Origin: JACKFB01 sp041389525
GTDB lineage: Bacteria > Myxococcota_A > UBA9042 > PHBI01 > JACKFB01
Direction of reading: 5' to 3'
Length of the DNA stretch: 64,000 bases
Assembly: GCA_041389525.1 (NCBI GenBank)
Contig: JAWKRR010000016.1
Coordinates: 50,833-114,832 of the forward strand
Positions 1-9,484 of this stretch are shown in pieces; the first letter of the stretch is position 1; each line of letters opens with the position of its first letter. The notes under the pieces are model-generated. The model saw nothing but the letters and a program-made list of their open reading frames with translations, did no database searches and was not told the origin of the DNA. A program made the position numbers and the translations under genes.

Positions 1-850
1 GGGTGTCGATGTGCATCGCGGCGCGGCGGCGCGGCAGCTCGCAGGCGAGGACGCGGGTGATGCCGCGGGCGTGGAGGCGCGGGGCGAGGCGCTCGACGGC
101 GGCCAGGGTGGTGCGCAGGCCCACGCCGATGAGGACCACGTCGGGGGCGAGGACCTGGATGTCGCCGCCCTCGACGCTCGCGGGGGCGGCGCCGGGGGCG
201 CGGATGGGGCCGTCCTCGGCGATGTCGACGCGCGGGATGTCGCGCAGCAGCGGGTGGTGGCGGACGGCGGCGCGCATGAGCAGCATGTCGCGGCGGCGGC
301 CAGGCTCTGCGCCGTAGGTCAGCACGATGGCGTCGCCCACGGCTGCGGCGAGGTCGCGGGCGAAGAGCGTGTTGGGGGCAGGCCAGCGCAGCAGCTGGGC
401 GCCCGTCTCGGGGTCGCGGCCGCTGATCAGGGCGTCAGCGAGGGCCGGCGCGTCAAGGGCGTCGAAGGCAGCGCGCGACTTGCGGGCCTCCTTGGCGGGC
501 TGGCCGTAGAGCTCGGCCTCGAGGCGCACGACGCCCGTGATCGCCTCCGTGCGGGCGGTGGCGTCGGCGAGGGCGCCGGCCAGCAGCCCGCGGAAGTCCA
601 TGTGGCCGCGCTCGCCCGTGACCGCACGGAGGACCCGCACCAACCCCGCGTGCTCGGCTTGGAGCTCGCTGGTGACCACGAGATCGTCGAAGAGGAGGTA
701 GTCGGGGTTCTCGACCGGGCGGCCGTCGGCACCGGGGCGGTAACGCTCCAGATTCTCGGGCAACATCTGGTCGAATTCGCGTCCCGGCGTGCTGGTGACC
801 ACCAGCTCAAGGGGGCCAACTTCGCTCTGGACTTGGACGGCGAGGGTCAT
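1..850 (-). CDS. arcA: Arginine deiminase-type hydrolase, C-terminus cut by window edge
   Basis: The first 283 codons of an arginine deiminase-like protein; the gene runs off the left edge. Family members hydrolyse L-arginine to citrulline and ammonia in the cytosol. Visible motifs match the catalytic layout: NTLFARD with Asp166, EGGD with Glu227, and MHID with His280 and Asp282. These fall at almost the same residue numbers as in the Pseudomonas enzyme. The catalytic Cys would be in the missing part. The ATG start lies 3 nt after the stop of the lytic transglycosylase gene, so translation is probably coupled. Ornithine carbamoyltransferase and carbamate kinase are not visible. A related guanidino-group hydrolase remains possible without the Cys region. 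Confidence 0.8.
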   Translation of the reverse strand, partial: MTLAVQVQSEVGPLELVVTSTPGREFDQMLPENLERYRPGADGRPVENPDYLLFDDLVVTSELQAEHAGLVRVLRAVTGERGHMDFRGLLAGALADATARTEAITGVVRLEAELYGQPAKEARKSRAAFDALDAPALADALISGRDPETGAQLLRWPAPNTLFARDLAAAVGDAIVLTYGAEPGRRRDMLLMRAAVRHHPLLRDIPRVDIAEDGPIRAPGAAPASVEGGDIQVLAPDVVLIGVGLRTTLAAVERLAPRLHARGITRVLACELPRRRAAMHIDT

Positions 851-853
851 CGC

Positions 854-3196
854 TCAGTCGCCGAGGAAGGGACCCAGGGACAGCGGCAGCGTCATGGGCA
901 CCTCGATGGGCGGTCCCTCGACGTGGTGCAGGCGGCGGTAGACCTCGGAGACGGCGATGACGCGCATGACGTAGCGGCGCGCCTGATCGTAGGGGATGGT
1001 CTCGACGAAGGCGTCGGTGGCGAGGTGCGAGCGCTTCTCGAGCCACGAGCGGGTGGCGCCGCGGCCGGCGTTGTAGCCCGCAAGCGCCAGCACGGCGTTG
1101 CCCTGGAAGTGGCGCAGCAGCTCGCCGAGGAGGCTGGCCCCGATGGCGAGGTTGGTCTCGGGGTCGCGGAGGGCGCGGTTGGTCACGGCCATCCCGAGCA
1201 GCTTCTGGGCGATGACCCGCGCGGTCGTCGGCATGAGCTGGGTCAGCCCGATGGCGCCCGAGCGGCTGACGGCCTTGGGGTTGTAGCGCGACTCGATGTG
1301 GACGAGGCCGGCCAGCAGCGAGGGCGGGACGCCGTTCTCCTTGGCGAGCTTCGCGATGAGATCGCCGTGCTCGAAGGGATAGGCGGCGGCGTAGGTCTCG
1401 ATGTCGTCGGCGTCGACGGCCTCGGCGAGGACGCCGTTTCGGCGCAGCACGCGGCTGGCGCGGTCGACGTCGCCCAGGTCGCGATGGACGGACGCGAGCA
1501 ACGCGCGGCCGCTGCCGGGGAGCTGGCCGGCGGCCAGCAGCGACTCCAGCTCGTCGGCGGCGGCCTTGGGGTCGCCCAGCCGAACGTAGGCCACCGCGAG
1601 GTCCAAGATGGGCCGGCGGACGACCTTCAGCTCCGCGAGCGGACGCGGCGGGTCGAGGCCGGTCAGGCCGTTGGCGGCGAGGCGATCGCTGTGCTCGACG
1701 TACTGAAACGCGGTGAGCGGCATGTCGGGGCGGGCGAGCAGGTCGGCGCGGCGCCGGGCCGCCAAGGTCGCGTACCAGCCGAGCGGGAAGTGCATCGCCA
1801 GGTGGGTGTAGAGGTGGACGGCTTCCTCGAGGCGGCCCTGGGCTTCCGTGGCGCGGGCCTGCCAGTAGCCGGCGCGCTCGGCCCAGGTGACGCCGTTGCC
1901 GTCGCGGTCGCCGCCGTAGCGCTCGACGAGGCGGGCGAGGTGCTTGGCCGAGTCCGCGTGGGCGCCCCGCAGCTCGTCGCCGAAGCCGAGCCGCCACAGC
2001 GCGTCACGCTGGGCCCAGCCACGGTGCTTGGAGCGCGCCGCCCGGCGGTAGAGCGCGGCCGCGTCGGCCGGCAAGCCGCGCAGCTCCAGCAGGCCGCCAG
2101 CCTCGACCAGAGCCTCGGTCGCCAGGACGTGGTCGGGCCAGCGGCGCGCGATCTCCTCGTACTTCTCAGCCGCCTCGATGTCGCGGTCCAGGCCGCGCAG
2201 GCCGCGCGCCAGCCCGAACAGCGCCCAGGGGTGCGCCTTGGTCTTGGCGAGCTTGGCGGTCAGGGTCTCGAGCCGCGAGACCGCGTCGACCTCCGTCGCG
2301 TCGGAGAGCGTGTCCAGGACCGCCTTGCCCCACAAGATGATGCGGCGGTCGGTGCTGCCCTTGGTGCGCAGCGCGCTGAGCTGCCGCGCCACGCTCGAGG
2401 CTTGGCTGGCGCTGGCGTTGAACACCATCCGCGCGACCTGCTCGCGGAGCGGCTGCTCGATTCCCAGCTCGGCGGCGGCCGCGACGGCGCGGTTCGCTTG
2501 GTCTTCGCTCTGCGCGTCCCACCAGAAGGCCCGCAAGACGCGGCCGGCGGCCTCCATGTCGCCCGCGTCTTTCCAGAGCGACGCGGTGATCTTCGTCAGC
2601 TGCAGCTTGGTCCAGGGGCTCAGCGGCTGGGTCAGCACGGCCTCGAAGGCGCGGGCGCCGCGGGCGGGCTGGCCAGCGCGGCGCACGAACTCTGCGGCGC
2701 GGCGGCAGGCGGGCAGATGGCGGGTCGTCCCGGGCGTGGTGCCGAGCAGCAGGTCGGCGGCCTCCAGCAGCTTTCCAGCGGCCACGGCGTCGTCGGCGAG
2801 GACCGTCCGCAGGGGATCGACCAGGGTCGAGTCGCCGCCGAGCAGCGCGTCAGCCTTGGCTCGCGCCGCGGTGTGTTGGCCGGCGCGGTGGAGCAGCGCC
2901 GCGCTCAACCAGCGGGCCAACGTCGCGGTGTGCTGGTCCTCGAAGACACCGTCGCTGGCGAGGGATTTGTCGAGTTCGGCCGAGATCGCGGCCCAGTCTG
3001 CCTGCCCTCGAAGCGCACGCCACGCGCGCTGAAGCAGCGGGGTCGCCTGGCCCACGGGCGTGAGGTCGTAGGTCAGCGTGGCGGCCGACGGGTGCGGCCC
3101 GTCCAGAGCGGCCGTCTCCGCCTGCGCGGGCAGGGCCGGCAGGGTGGCGGCGAGTGCGAAAAGCCACACTGCGATCTGGGTCATCGGGCGCTTCAT
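854..3196 (-). CDS. slt: Soluble lytic murein transglycosylase (Slt-like)
   Basis: A 780-residue exported protein that should cleave peptidoglycan glycan strands in the periplasm, leaving 1,6-anhydromuramic acid ends. Residues 1-26 form a signal peptide ending in AQA. A long alpha-helical, TPR-like region follows, as in Slt70. The SLT catalytic domain is about residues 615-735: HIESRYNP with catalytic Glu635, then GLTQLMP and AGYNAGRG, all classical family motifs. Length is typical for Slt-type enzymes. No good ribosome-binding site precedes the ATG, but a -35/-10 pair lies just upstream, so the mRNA may be leaderless. The arginine deiminase gene follows 3 nt later. Confidence 0.93.
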   Translation of the reverse strand: MKRPMTQIAVWLFALAATLPALPAQAETAALDGPHPSAATLTYDLTPVGQATPLLQRAWRALRGQADWAAISAELDKSLASDGVFEDQHTATLARWLSAALLHRAGQHTAARAKADALLGGDSTLVDPLRTVLADDAVAAGKLLEAADLLLGTTPGTTRHLPACRRAAEFVRRAGQPARGARAFEAVLTQPLSPWTKLQLTKITASLWKDAGDMEAAGRVLRAFWWDAQSEDQANRAVAAAAELGIEQPLREQVARMVFNASASQASSVARQLSALRTKGSTDRRIILWGKAVLDTLSDATEVDAVSRLETLTAKLAKTKAHPWALFGLARGLRGLDRDIEAAEKYEEIARRWPDHVLATEALVEAGGLLELRGLPADAAALYRRAARSKHRGWAQRDALWRLGFGDELRGAHADSAKHLARLVERYGGDRDGNGVTWAERAGYWQARATEAQGRLEEAVHLYTHLAMHFPLGWYATLAARRRADLLARPDMPLTAFQYVEHSDRLAANGLTGLDPPRPLAELKVVRRPILDLAVAYVRLGDPKAAADELESLLAAGQLPGSGRALLASVHRDLGDVDRASRVLRRNGVLAEAVDADDIETYAAAYPFEHGDLIAKLAKENGVPPSLLAGLVHIESRYNPKAVSRSGAIGLTQLMPTTARVIAQKLLGMAVTNRALRDPETNLAIGASLLGELLRHFQGNAVLALAGYNAGRGATRSWLEKRSHLATDAFVETIPYDQARRYVMRVIAVSEVYRRLHHVEGPPIEVPMTLPLSLGPFLGD

Positions 3197-3205
3197 CGTC
3201 GCGCG

Positions 3206-3234
3206 AGGGTAGTGGCGGGGGGGCGAATTGACAA
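3206..3234 (-). promoter_or_regulatory. Putative sigma-70 promoter of slt
   Basis: Read on the minus strand: TTGTCA, a 17-nt spacer, then TACCCT, which fits the TAnnnT form of -10 boxes. The -10 ends 9 nt before the slt ATG, so transcription would begin almost at the start codon. This is inferred from sequence only. Confidence 0.35.
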
Positions 3235-3247
3235 GGATGATGCGCTC

Positions 3248-3904
3248 TTAGCTGGGGACCGCGGGGTCCAGACTGGCTCGCAGGATCGCGTTGACGCGCG
3301 TGGCGCCGGACTCGGGCAGCTCGAAGCGATCGAGGCGCCACGCTCGGGAGGTGACCTCATCGGGCGCGCCGTGGCCCATCATGACCAAAATCCGCCCCTC
3401 GGGGCCGACCAGGGGTTCGGCGAGCTGCGCCCACTGCTCCGGCGCGAAGGTCGCCCGGCTCATCGCGGCGGCAGGCCCCGTGCCGCTCAGCGCGTCGAGG
3501 CGCGCCTGCTGCACGGTGACGCCGGCGAGCCCGAAGCGCGCGCGGGCGTCCTGCAGCCAGGCGACCTTCTTGCCGTTCGGTTCGACGAGGCGCAGCTCGA
3601 GATCAGGCCTGGCGATCGCGAGGGGTAGCGCCGGAAAGCCCGACCCCGAGCCGATATCCCACCACGCCGAGCCCAGCGCCTGGACCTCAGGCCGGTCGAG
3701 CAGGCGCAGCACGGCGAGGCTGTCGAGGACGTGGCGCTCGACGGCCTCCAGCGCGGTGGTCGGCGCGACCAGGTTGATGCGCCGGTTCCAGTGGAGCAGC
3801 GCGTCGATGAGCTGGGCGAGGCGCTCGGGCGCGTCGGGGCCGAGCGGGACGCCGAGGGCTTCGGCGCCGCGCGCGATGGCGGTCTGGACGGGGGTCGCGC
3901 TCAC
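3248..3904 (-). CDS. rsmG: 16S rRNA (guanine-527-N7)-methyltransferase RsmG (GidB)
   Basis: A 218-residue class I methyltransferase expected to methylate N7 of G527 in 16S rRNA with SAM. The glycine-rich SAM motif DIGSGSGFP is present, preceded by HWNRRINLV and RHVLDSL, both typical of GidB. Length matches the family (about 205-240). The reading frame stays open upstream, but a GTG at 3904 gives the normal N-terminus and lies 7 nt after the stop of the upstream TPR gene, so I chose it. In many bacteria this gene sits beside parAB near the replication origin. Here parAB is about 8 kb away on the other strand. Confidence 0.93.
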   Translation of the reverse strand: MSATPVQTAIARGAEALGVPLGPDAPERLAQLIDALLHWNRRINLVAPTTALEAVERHVLDSLAVLRLLDRPEVQALGSAWWDIGSGSGFPALPLAIARPDLELRLVEPNGKKVAWLQDARARFGLAGVTVQQARLDALSGTGPAAAMSRATFAPEQWAQLAEPLVGPEGRILVMMGHGAPDEVTSRAWRLDRFELPESGATRVNAILRASLDPAVPS

Positions 3905-3911
3905 GCGGGTG

Positions 3912-6155
3912 TCACGGGGTCTCTGCCGGGGCCGGCGCCTCGGCGGGCGGGGCTGGAGCCGGGGCGGCGTCGGGGGCCGGTGCGGGCGCAGGGGCGGGCG
4001 CGGCGTCAGGCGCGGCGTCGGCCCGCGCCGGATCCTCAGGCGCGGGCTGGCCATCCGGGGCCACAGCACCCCCGTCGACCTCCCCGGGGGCGCCCTCGGG
4101 GGCGAGCACGCCGTGCTGCGCCTTCTGGACCTCGAGCGCCTGCCGCTCGGCCGCGTCGAACTGCTCGGTGAGGCTCGCCCTCGCCTCGTCGTTCTCAGCC
4201 CGAGCCAGGGCCTCGCTCCGCACCTGCGCCGCCTCGTCCTTGCGGCCGGTCGCCACCAGCACCACCGTCAGCAACACCGGCGCCAGCCCGTCCGAGGGCT
4301 CCTCCTTGACCGCCTCGCGCAGCAGCGACTCACCCTCGGCGAAGAAGCCCTGCTCCAGCAGGTGCTGCGCCAGGCTCGACCGCTTGCCCAGGGCCGTGAC
4401 CGCCGCCGCCCGCGCGCTCGCCTCGCCGCGCTTGGCCCGGATCGCCACCAGATAGCGCAAGACCAGGGCCTCCGCGTCGTCGGGTCGCGCGATCAGCACG
4501 CTGGCGACGGCCTTCTCGGCCGCGTCGAAGCGCCCTGAGTCCAGCTCGAGCTGGGCCAGCAGCAGCGGCGCCTGTCGGTCGTCCGGCACCAGCTTCACCT
4601 GCTCCTCCAAGAGCGCCCTCGCCCGCGCCACGTCGCCAAGCTCCTTGTGCAGCTGGGCCAACTGCGGCCGCAGGTGCTGGGTCTTCGGGTCCAGCTCCAG
4701 CGCGCGGTCCAAGGTCTTGGCCGCCTCGCTGAGCCGCCCCTCATTCGCCTGCATCGCGCCGAGCGCCTCCAGCAGCTCCGGCCCCGGCACCGCGCCGTCG
4801 ACGGCCTCCTGGAGCTTCTCGATGGCCTCCGCAGTGCGCCCAGACGCCGACAGAAACTGTGCCAGCACCAGCCACGCCTGCGGGTCGGCCGCGTTGACCT
4901 TGGTCTCCTCGAGCAGCAGGCTCTCCGCCTTGTCCATGTCGTCACCGATGGCGGCGAGCTGCGCCTCGATGATGCGGACGCCGCGCGCCTTCTCGTCTTG
5001 CGCCCGCGCGTCGGCGACGTGCTTCTTGATCTGCTCCATCACGGCGGGGCGCTGGTCCTCGGGCGTGACCTCGAGGCGCTCCAGGGCAAGCTGCGCCATC
5101 AGGACGTGTGCGTCGACCAGGGTCGGGTCGGCCTCCGCCGCCTTCGTGAGGTACTGATGGGCCTTGAAGGGCTGGTCGGCACCCAGCGCCGCCGTCGCGA
5201 GCGTGAACCAGGTGCGCCCGTCGGAGCGCTTGGCCGCCGCGCTCTCCATCGCGGTCAGGCCCATCTCGCCGAGTCCGGAGGCGAGCTGGACCTGGCCGGT
5301 GACGAAGGCGATGGCGACGTCTTCGGGGGCGAGGGCGCGGGCCTGCTGGCTGGCCTTGGCCGCGAGGTCGAGCTCGCCCGCGTCCACCGCGCCGAGCGCC
5401 TTGTGAGCGAGGAAGTTCGCCAGCACGGCGGCGGGGCTGAGGGTGCGCACCGCGGCGCTGTCGAAGGGCTGACCATCCGGCGCCAGCCACGCGCCCTCGC
5501 CCACCCGCACGAGATAGCGCCGCAGCCCGAGATCGGTCGCTGCCCCCTTCCCGCTGTCGTCGACGCCGTAGCTCAGCGGGCCCAGATCTCGGGCCGCGAG
5601 CATCGCATGAGCCAAAATCGCCAGCTCGAGGTTGCTGGTTTGGGGGGCTGGCTTGCCATCGAGCGCGGGGGCCAGGTCGGCGGCGCTGCGGGGGGCGGAG
5701 GCGTAGTCGCCTTCGGGGCGCGGTGCCAGCGTGCCCTTGGTGCGCGCGTCGGCGACGGCGGCGACCAGGGCCTCCGGGTTGGCGGCGAGCCGCTCGGCGA
5801 CCAGCCGGACGGCGCCGGTGGGCTCGTCGGGGGTCAGGCGCAGCTCGGCGGGGACCTGGACGAGCGGGTCGGCGGCCTCGCGGGCGGCGGTGATCGCGGC
5901 GCTGGGCCCGTCCGCGGGAGCGGGGTCGGGGCTGGACTGAAGGAGCAGCCACGCGCCCACGGCCACGGCGGCCACGACGGTCACCGCGACCAGGGCCAGC
6001 AGCGGCCCCTTCGAGCCGGCGGCCTTCTTCGCGTCGTCGTGGTGCTCGACGAGCCCCGAGGCCCGCATGCACGTGGGGCAGCGCGCGGCCTCGCCGGGGT
6101 CCAGGGTGAACTCGGTGTTGCAGCTCGAGCAGAGATAGCGGCGCGGTTCAGCCAT
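3912..6155 (-). CDS. Zinc-ribbon, single-pass membrane TPR protein
   Basis: A 747-residue protein of unknown specific role. The N-terminus has a CxxC...CxxC zinc ribbon (Cys9, 12, 26, 29) of the kind seen at the start of many myxobacterial regulatory and membrane proteins. One transmembrane helix follows (about 51-72), then a long array of tetratricopeptide-like helices, and a low-complexity Pro/Ala/Asp tail over the last 60 or so residues. The predicted topology is a cytoplasmic zinc ribbon with a periplasmic TPR scaffold. The ATG was chosen because it begins directly at the zinc ribbon. It overlaps the upstream GDPD stop by 8 nt (ATGGCTGA), indicating coupled translation. It may act in envelope assembly or motility. 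Confidence 0.75.
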   Translation of the reverse strand: MAEPRRYLCSSCNTEFTLDPGEAARCPTCMRASGLVEHHDDAKKAAGSKGPLLALVAVTVVAAVAVGAWLLLQSSPDPAPADGPSAAITAAREAADPLVQVPAELRLTPDEPTGAVRLVAERLAANPEALVAAVADARTKGTLAPRPEGDYASAPRSAADLAPALDGKPAPQTSNLELAILAHAMLAARDLGPLSYGVDDSGKGAATDLGLRRYLVRVGEGAWLAPDGQPFDSAAVRTLSPAAVLANFLAHKALGAVDAGELDLAAKASQQARALAPEDVAIAFVTGQVQLASGLGEMGLTAMESAAAKRSDGRTWFTLATAALGADQPFKAHQYLTKAAEADPTLVDAHVLMAQLALERLEVTPEDQRPAVMEQIKKHVADARAQDEKARGVRIIEAQLAAIGDDMDKAESLLLEETKVNAADPQAWLVLAQFLSASGRTAEAIEKLQEAVDGAVPGPELLEALGAMQANEGRLSEAAKTLDRALELDPKTQHLRPQLAQLHKELGDVARARALLEEQVKLVPDDRQAPLLLAQLELDSGRFDAAEKAVASVLIARPDDAEALVLRYLVAIRAKRGEASARAAAVTALGKRSSLAQHLLEQGFFAEGESLLREAVKEEPSDGLAPVLLTVVLVATGRKDEAAQVRSEALARAENDEARASLTEQFDAAERQALEVQKAQHGVLAPEGAPGEVDGGAVAPDGQPAPEDPARADAAPDAAPAPAPAPAPDAAPAPAPPAEAPAPAETP

Positions 6156-6903
6156 GGCTGAGGGCTCCCAGGGCCGTGCGGAGGCGGGCCGGGTGGTTGG
6201 TGATGATGGCATCGACGCCGAGGGCAGCAAGGCTCCGGGCGCGCGCTGGGTCGTCGACGGTCCACACCCGAAAGCGGCGATCGCGGTCGGGGGCGGCGTA
6301 GGCGGCGAGGTGCTCGGGGCTGACGAGCTCCTCGGGCGGGTGGAGGTCCAGGGGGCCAGAGGGCGCGAGGTAGTCGAGGAAGCGCAGGGCGGCGAGGGTC
6401 TCGTAGAGGAAGGCGTGGCGCCAGGGGATGGCGGCGGCCTGGGCGGCGCGGAGGACGCGCGGGTCGAAGCTGGAGACGATGAGCTGCAGCGCGGGGTCGG
6501 CGGTCAGTGGCGCGAGCAGGGGCGCGCAGGCCGCCACGAGGGCGGCGGCGGCGCGGGTGGGCTTGAGCTCGATGTTGATGACCGCACCAGGGATGCGAGC
6601 GGTCAGCGGGGCGGTCGCGTCGAGGAGCTCGGCCAGCGTGGGGATGGGTTCGCCGCGCACGGTGAGCGCGCGGACCTCGGCGAGGGTGCGGGCCTCGATG
6701 GTGCCCGGGCGCTCGCAGAGGCGGAGGGTGTCGTCGTCGTGAAAGACCACCGGGACGCCGTCGCGGGTCAGGCGGACGTCGCACTCGAAGCCGTCGGCGG
6801 GTGCGGGCCCCTCGAGCGCGGCGAGCATGGCGCGGAGGGTGTTCTCGGGGTGCTCGGCGCTGGCACCGCGGTGCGCGACGATGGCTGGGCGGCGGTGGCT
6901 CAA
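6148..6903 (-). CDS. ugpQ: Glycerophosphodiester phosphodiesterase
   Basis: A 251-residue GDPD-family enzyme, expected to split glycerophosphodiesters from phospholipid turnover into an alcohol and glycerol-3-phosphate. The N-terminal HRGASAEHPENT is the family signature with its catalytic His and metal-binding Glu. It is followed by FECDVRLTRDG and VVFHDD, with the second catalytic His, and a conserved PTLAELL. No signal peptide is present, so it is probably cytosolic. The gene starts 19 nt after the Ser/Thr kinase stop and overlaps the following TPR gene by 8 nt, so it sits in the middle of a minus-strand operon. Confidence 0.9.
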   Translation of the reverse strand: MSHRRPAIVAHRGASAEHPENTLRAMLAALEGPAPADGFECDVRLTRDGVPVVFHDDDTLRLCERPGTIEARTLAEVRALTVRGEPIPTLAELLDATAPLTARIPGAVINIELKPTRAAAALVAACAPLLAPLTADPALQLIVSSFDPRVLRAAQAAAIPWRHAFLYETLAALRFLDYLAPSGPLDLHPPEELVSPEHLAAYAAPDRDRRFRVWTVDDPARARSLAALGVDAIITNHPARLRTALGALSHG

Positions 6904-6922
6904 CGGGATCGGCGGGGCCGCG

Positions 6923-9115
6923 TCAATGACGGGGCGACTGCGGTGCGCGGAGGGCCAGCAGGTCGGTCTGCAGCAGCACGAAGACCACCTGCATCAGGGT
7001 GAGGGACTCCTCCTCGGTGCGGCCATAGCGCTCGAGCGCGTCGCCTAGGGTCAGGTGGTCTTCGAGGTAGGTGTAGAAGCGCAACTCTTTGGAATTGAAT
7101 CGCAAATTGTTGTGCGTGATGTGCGGGTTGTGCTGCAGCCCGATCTCTTGGGCGAGGTGGTCGGCGAAGGTCTCGCGGAGGGTCGGCAGGTCGTACTGCG
7201 TCCGGACGCCGACGGTGATGAGCTGCACCGTGTCGTGCCCCATCCACACCATGTCTTCGGGCGGATGATGCCCCTCGAAGAACTGATACCAACCGCGGCG
7301 CCATCGAAACATCTCCAGGAATTTCTGCCGGAATTGCAGTTCGAGCACGCGGAACAGGTCATGGGGCTTGAGTGTTCCCAGCCGGACCAACGCGTCGCCG
7401 AGGCGGCCGCCGTGCTCGGTGATCGACTCCAGCGCGCGGTCCAGCTCGGCCTCGGTGATGATGCCCCGCTCGAGCATGAAGCCGCCCAAGAGCTCGTGTT
7501 TGAGGTTGGACGTGATGTGCACGGGCACGCCGTTCTGGAAGTAGATCTCCTTGAGGACGCTGCCCTGGGTGATCTTCAGCTTACCGGCGACGCGGGACAG
7601 CGACAGCCGGTAGAGCAGGCGCGGCGTCATCATGTGGCTGAGCGGGCCTTCGTAGATCGCGGCCTCGGACTCCTCGAGGAAGAGCTCGGGCTCGATCTGG
7701 CGGACCGCCAGCATGTCGGCGACGGGGACCCAGTCGCGGTCGTCGATACTCAGCAATTCGCGAGGACTTACCGAGCGATTCTTGAGGAGGCTGACGAGGT
7801 TGGAGAAGGTCACGGGGCCGAAGATGGAGCCGTCGCGGTGGGCGAGGCGGAAGAGCGCGCTGGTGAGGTGGGCGTGGTCGAGCTGGGACGCGGGCTCGTA
7901 GGGGGCGGCCGGGCCGGGGAGGTGGGGGTCGGCGTCGAGGCCGGGGTCGGGCGGGAGCGCGCCGGGGGCCGGCTCGCGCACGGCGTCGTCGGGCAGCGGC
8001 GGCGGCGCGGGGCGTGAACCGGCGGGGCCGAGGTCGCTGACGTGGACGGTGGCCTCGATCTCCACGGCGGCGTCCGGACCCGCGGCGGCGCCGTCGGATG
8101 CCTCGGACTCGTCGGCGTCGTCGGCGCCGAAGTCGGGGACGGGGGTCTGCTCGGCGAACTCGCCGGAGGCCTCACCGCGTAGGATTTCACTGGCGAATCG
8201 GGCGACGCGGCGGTTGGAGATGCGGAGGCGGTTCTCGAAGAGGTAGTCGAGGATGGCCTCTTGGAAGTCGGTCGCGGTCTCGTAGCGGTCGCGCGGGTCG
8301 CGTGCCAGGGCGCGGCGCAGCATCTTCTGGATGCCGGGGGGGATGTAGCTGTGCTTGCGGAGCTTCGCGTCGATCTTGACGTCGCGGATGTTGATGAGGG
8401 TCTCGAGATCGTCTTTGCCCAAAAAGAGGCGTTTGAGCGTGAGGGTCTCGAAGAGGATGATCCCGAGGGCGAAGATGTCGGAGCGGTTGTCGATCTCGGC
8501 GCCGACGACCTGCTCGGGCGACATGTAGCCGAGCTTGCCCTTCATGACGCCGTCGTCGGTGCCGCGGGGTCGTTCGCCGCTCGCCCGCTCGAGGTCGGCG
8601 CGGGCTACGCCGAAGTCCATGACCTTGACGTCGCCCTGGACGCTGATGAGCACGTTGGAGGGCGACACGTCGCGGTGGATGATGCGGAGCGGGCGGCCCT
8701 TGGTGTCGGTGGCGGAGTGCGCGTAGGCGAGGCCCTTGCAGATCTCCGAGACCACGAACATCGCGATCTCGGCCGGGATGCGCTTTCGCTGGCGCGTGCA
8801 CTCGGTGAGGATCGCCAGCAGGTCGGCGCCTTCGACGTACTCCATCGCGATGTAGTACTGGCCGTCGATCTCGCCCAGCTCGAAGATCTGCACGATGTTC
8901 GCGTGCTGGAGCACCGAGCTGACCTTCGCCTCCGCGATGAGCATGAGGATGAAGGCGCGGTTCTGCGCGTAGGCCGGCAGGATGGTCTTGACGACCTGGA
9001 TCTTCTCGAAGCCGTCCGGGCCGGCGACGCGGGCCTTGTAAATCTCAGCCATGCCGCCGACGCCGATCTTCTCGAGCAGCTCGTATTTCCCGAATGGCGT
9101 GCCTGGCTCGGCCAT
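6923..9115 (-). CDS. Ser/Thr protein kinase with C-terminal DUF4388 region
   Basis: A 730-residue Hanks-type kinase. The kinase domain spans about 10-280: the glycine loop GVGG, catalytic Lys43, HRD with Asp149, DFG at 167-169, and GYMSPEQ in the activation segment. All catalytic residues are present, so it should be active. The C-terminal half has an acidic, Pro-rich linker, a short GPVTFSNLV segment resembling GYF-like domains, and a DUF4388-type region, a combination common in myxobacterial kinases. There is no clear transmembrane helix. The ATG was chosen because it directly precedes the kinase domain and follows the lipoprotein stop by 7 nt. A PP2C phosphatase lies two genes upstream, giving a likely kinase/phosphatase pair. 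Confidence 0.9.
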   Translation of the reverse strand: MAEPGTPFGKYELLEKIGVGGMAEIYKARVAGPDGFEKIQVVKTILPAYAQNRAFILMLIAEAKVSSVLQHANIVQIFELGEIDGQYYIAMEYVEGADLLAILTECTRQRKRIPAEIAMFVVSEICKGLAYAHSATDTKGRPLRIIHRDVSPSNVLISVQGDVKVMDFGVARADLERASGERPRGTDDGVMKGKLGYMSPEQVVGAEIDNRSDIFALGIILFETLTLKRLFLGKDDLETLINIRDVKIDAKLRKHSYIPPGIQKMLRRALARDPRDRYETATDFQEAILDYLFENRLRISNRRVARFASEILRGEASGEFAEQTPVPDFGADDADESEASDGAAAGPDAAVEIEATVHVSDLGPAGSRPAPPPLPDDAVREPAPGALPPDPGLDADPHLPGPAAPYEPASQLDHAHLTSALFRLAHRDGSIFGPVTFSNLVSLLKNRSVSPRELLSIDDRDWVPVADMLAVRQIEPELFLEESEAAIYEGPLSHMMTPRLLYRLSLSRVAGKLKITQGSVLKEIYFQNGVPVHITSNLKHELLGGFMLERGIITEAELDRALESITEHGGRLGDALVRLGTLKPHDLFRVLELQFRQKFLEMFRWRRGWYQFFEGHHPPEDMVWMGHDTVQLITVGVRTQYDLPTLRETFADHLAQEIGLQHNPHITHNNLRFNSKELRFYTYLEDHLTLGDALERYGRTEEESLTLMQVVFVLLQTDLLALRAPQSPRH

Positions 9116-9122
9116 GGGGTCG

Positions 9123-9344
9123 CTACTTGACGCGGTCGACGGTCTCGACGAGTCGCAGCGCAACCTCACATGCTCGCTCGTCCTCATTGGAGGCGCGGGC
9201 GGCGGTCTCCTGGAGCTGCTTGCACTCGTCCGACCCAGCGCCGGCGGCCGCGCAACCGCGCTCAGCGATGGCATCGCAGGGGGCTGAGCACGCGCTGACG
9301 GCGAACGCCAGCAGGAACCCAGTGATGCGGAGGACGTGTCTCAT
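9123..9344 (-). CDS. Small Cys-rich lipoprotein
   Basis: A 73-residue predicted lipoprotein of unknown function. The N-terminus has a short basic stretch, a hydrophobic core and the lipobox VSAC, which predicts lipidation at the Cys. The mature part is about 55 residues with further Cys residues. The start at 9344 was preferred over an upstream in-frame start because it gives a proper lipoprotein signal and has a GGGGGAA ribosome-binding site. It lies between the phosphatase and kinase genes. No family recognised. Confidence 0.6.
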   Translation of the reverse strand: MRHVLRITGFLLAFAVSACSAPCDAIAERGCAAAGAGSDECKQLQETAARASNEDERACEVALRLVETVDRVK

Positions 9345-9484
9345 CGGCGATTCCCCCGGGGGCGGCAGGCGATTTGATGCGCGGCCGACTCGTTCGTGAG
9401 AGGACCGGGATCTAGCATTTGAGGGGAGGCCGGGCAACACCCTGGGGCGGCGGCGCGTGACGGGGCGGGGTGCGGGCGCGGGGC

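Noticed and set aside
11..3628. A 1205-codon open frame on the plus strand over slt and rsmG
   Set aside because: It is antisense to two clearly recognised genes and its protein is low-complexity Gly/Ala/Arg/Glu without any family motif; a high-GC shadow.
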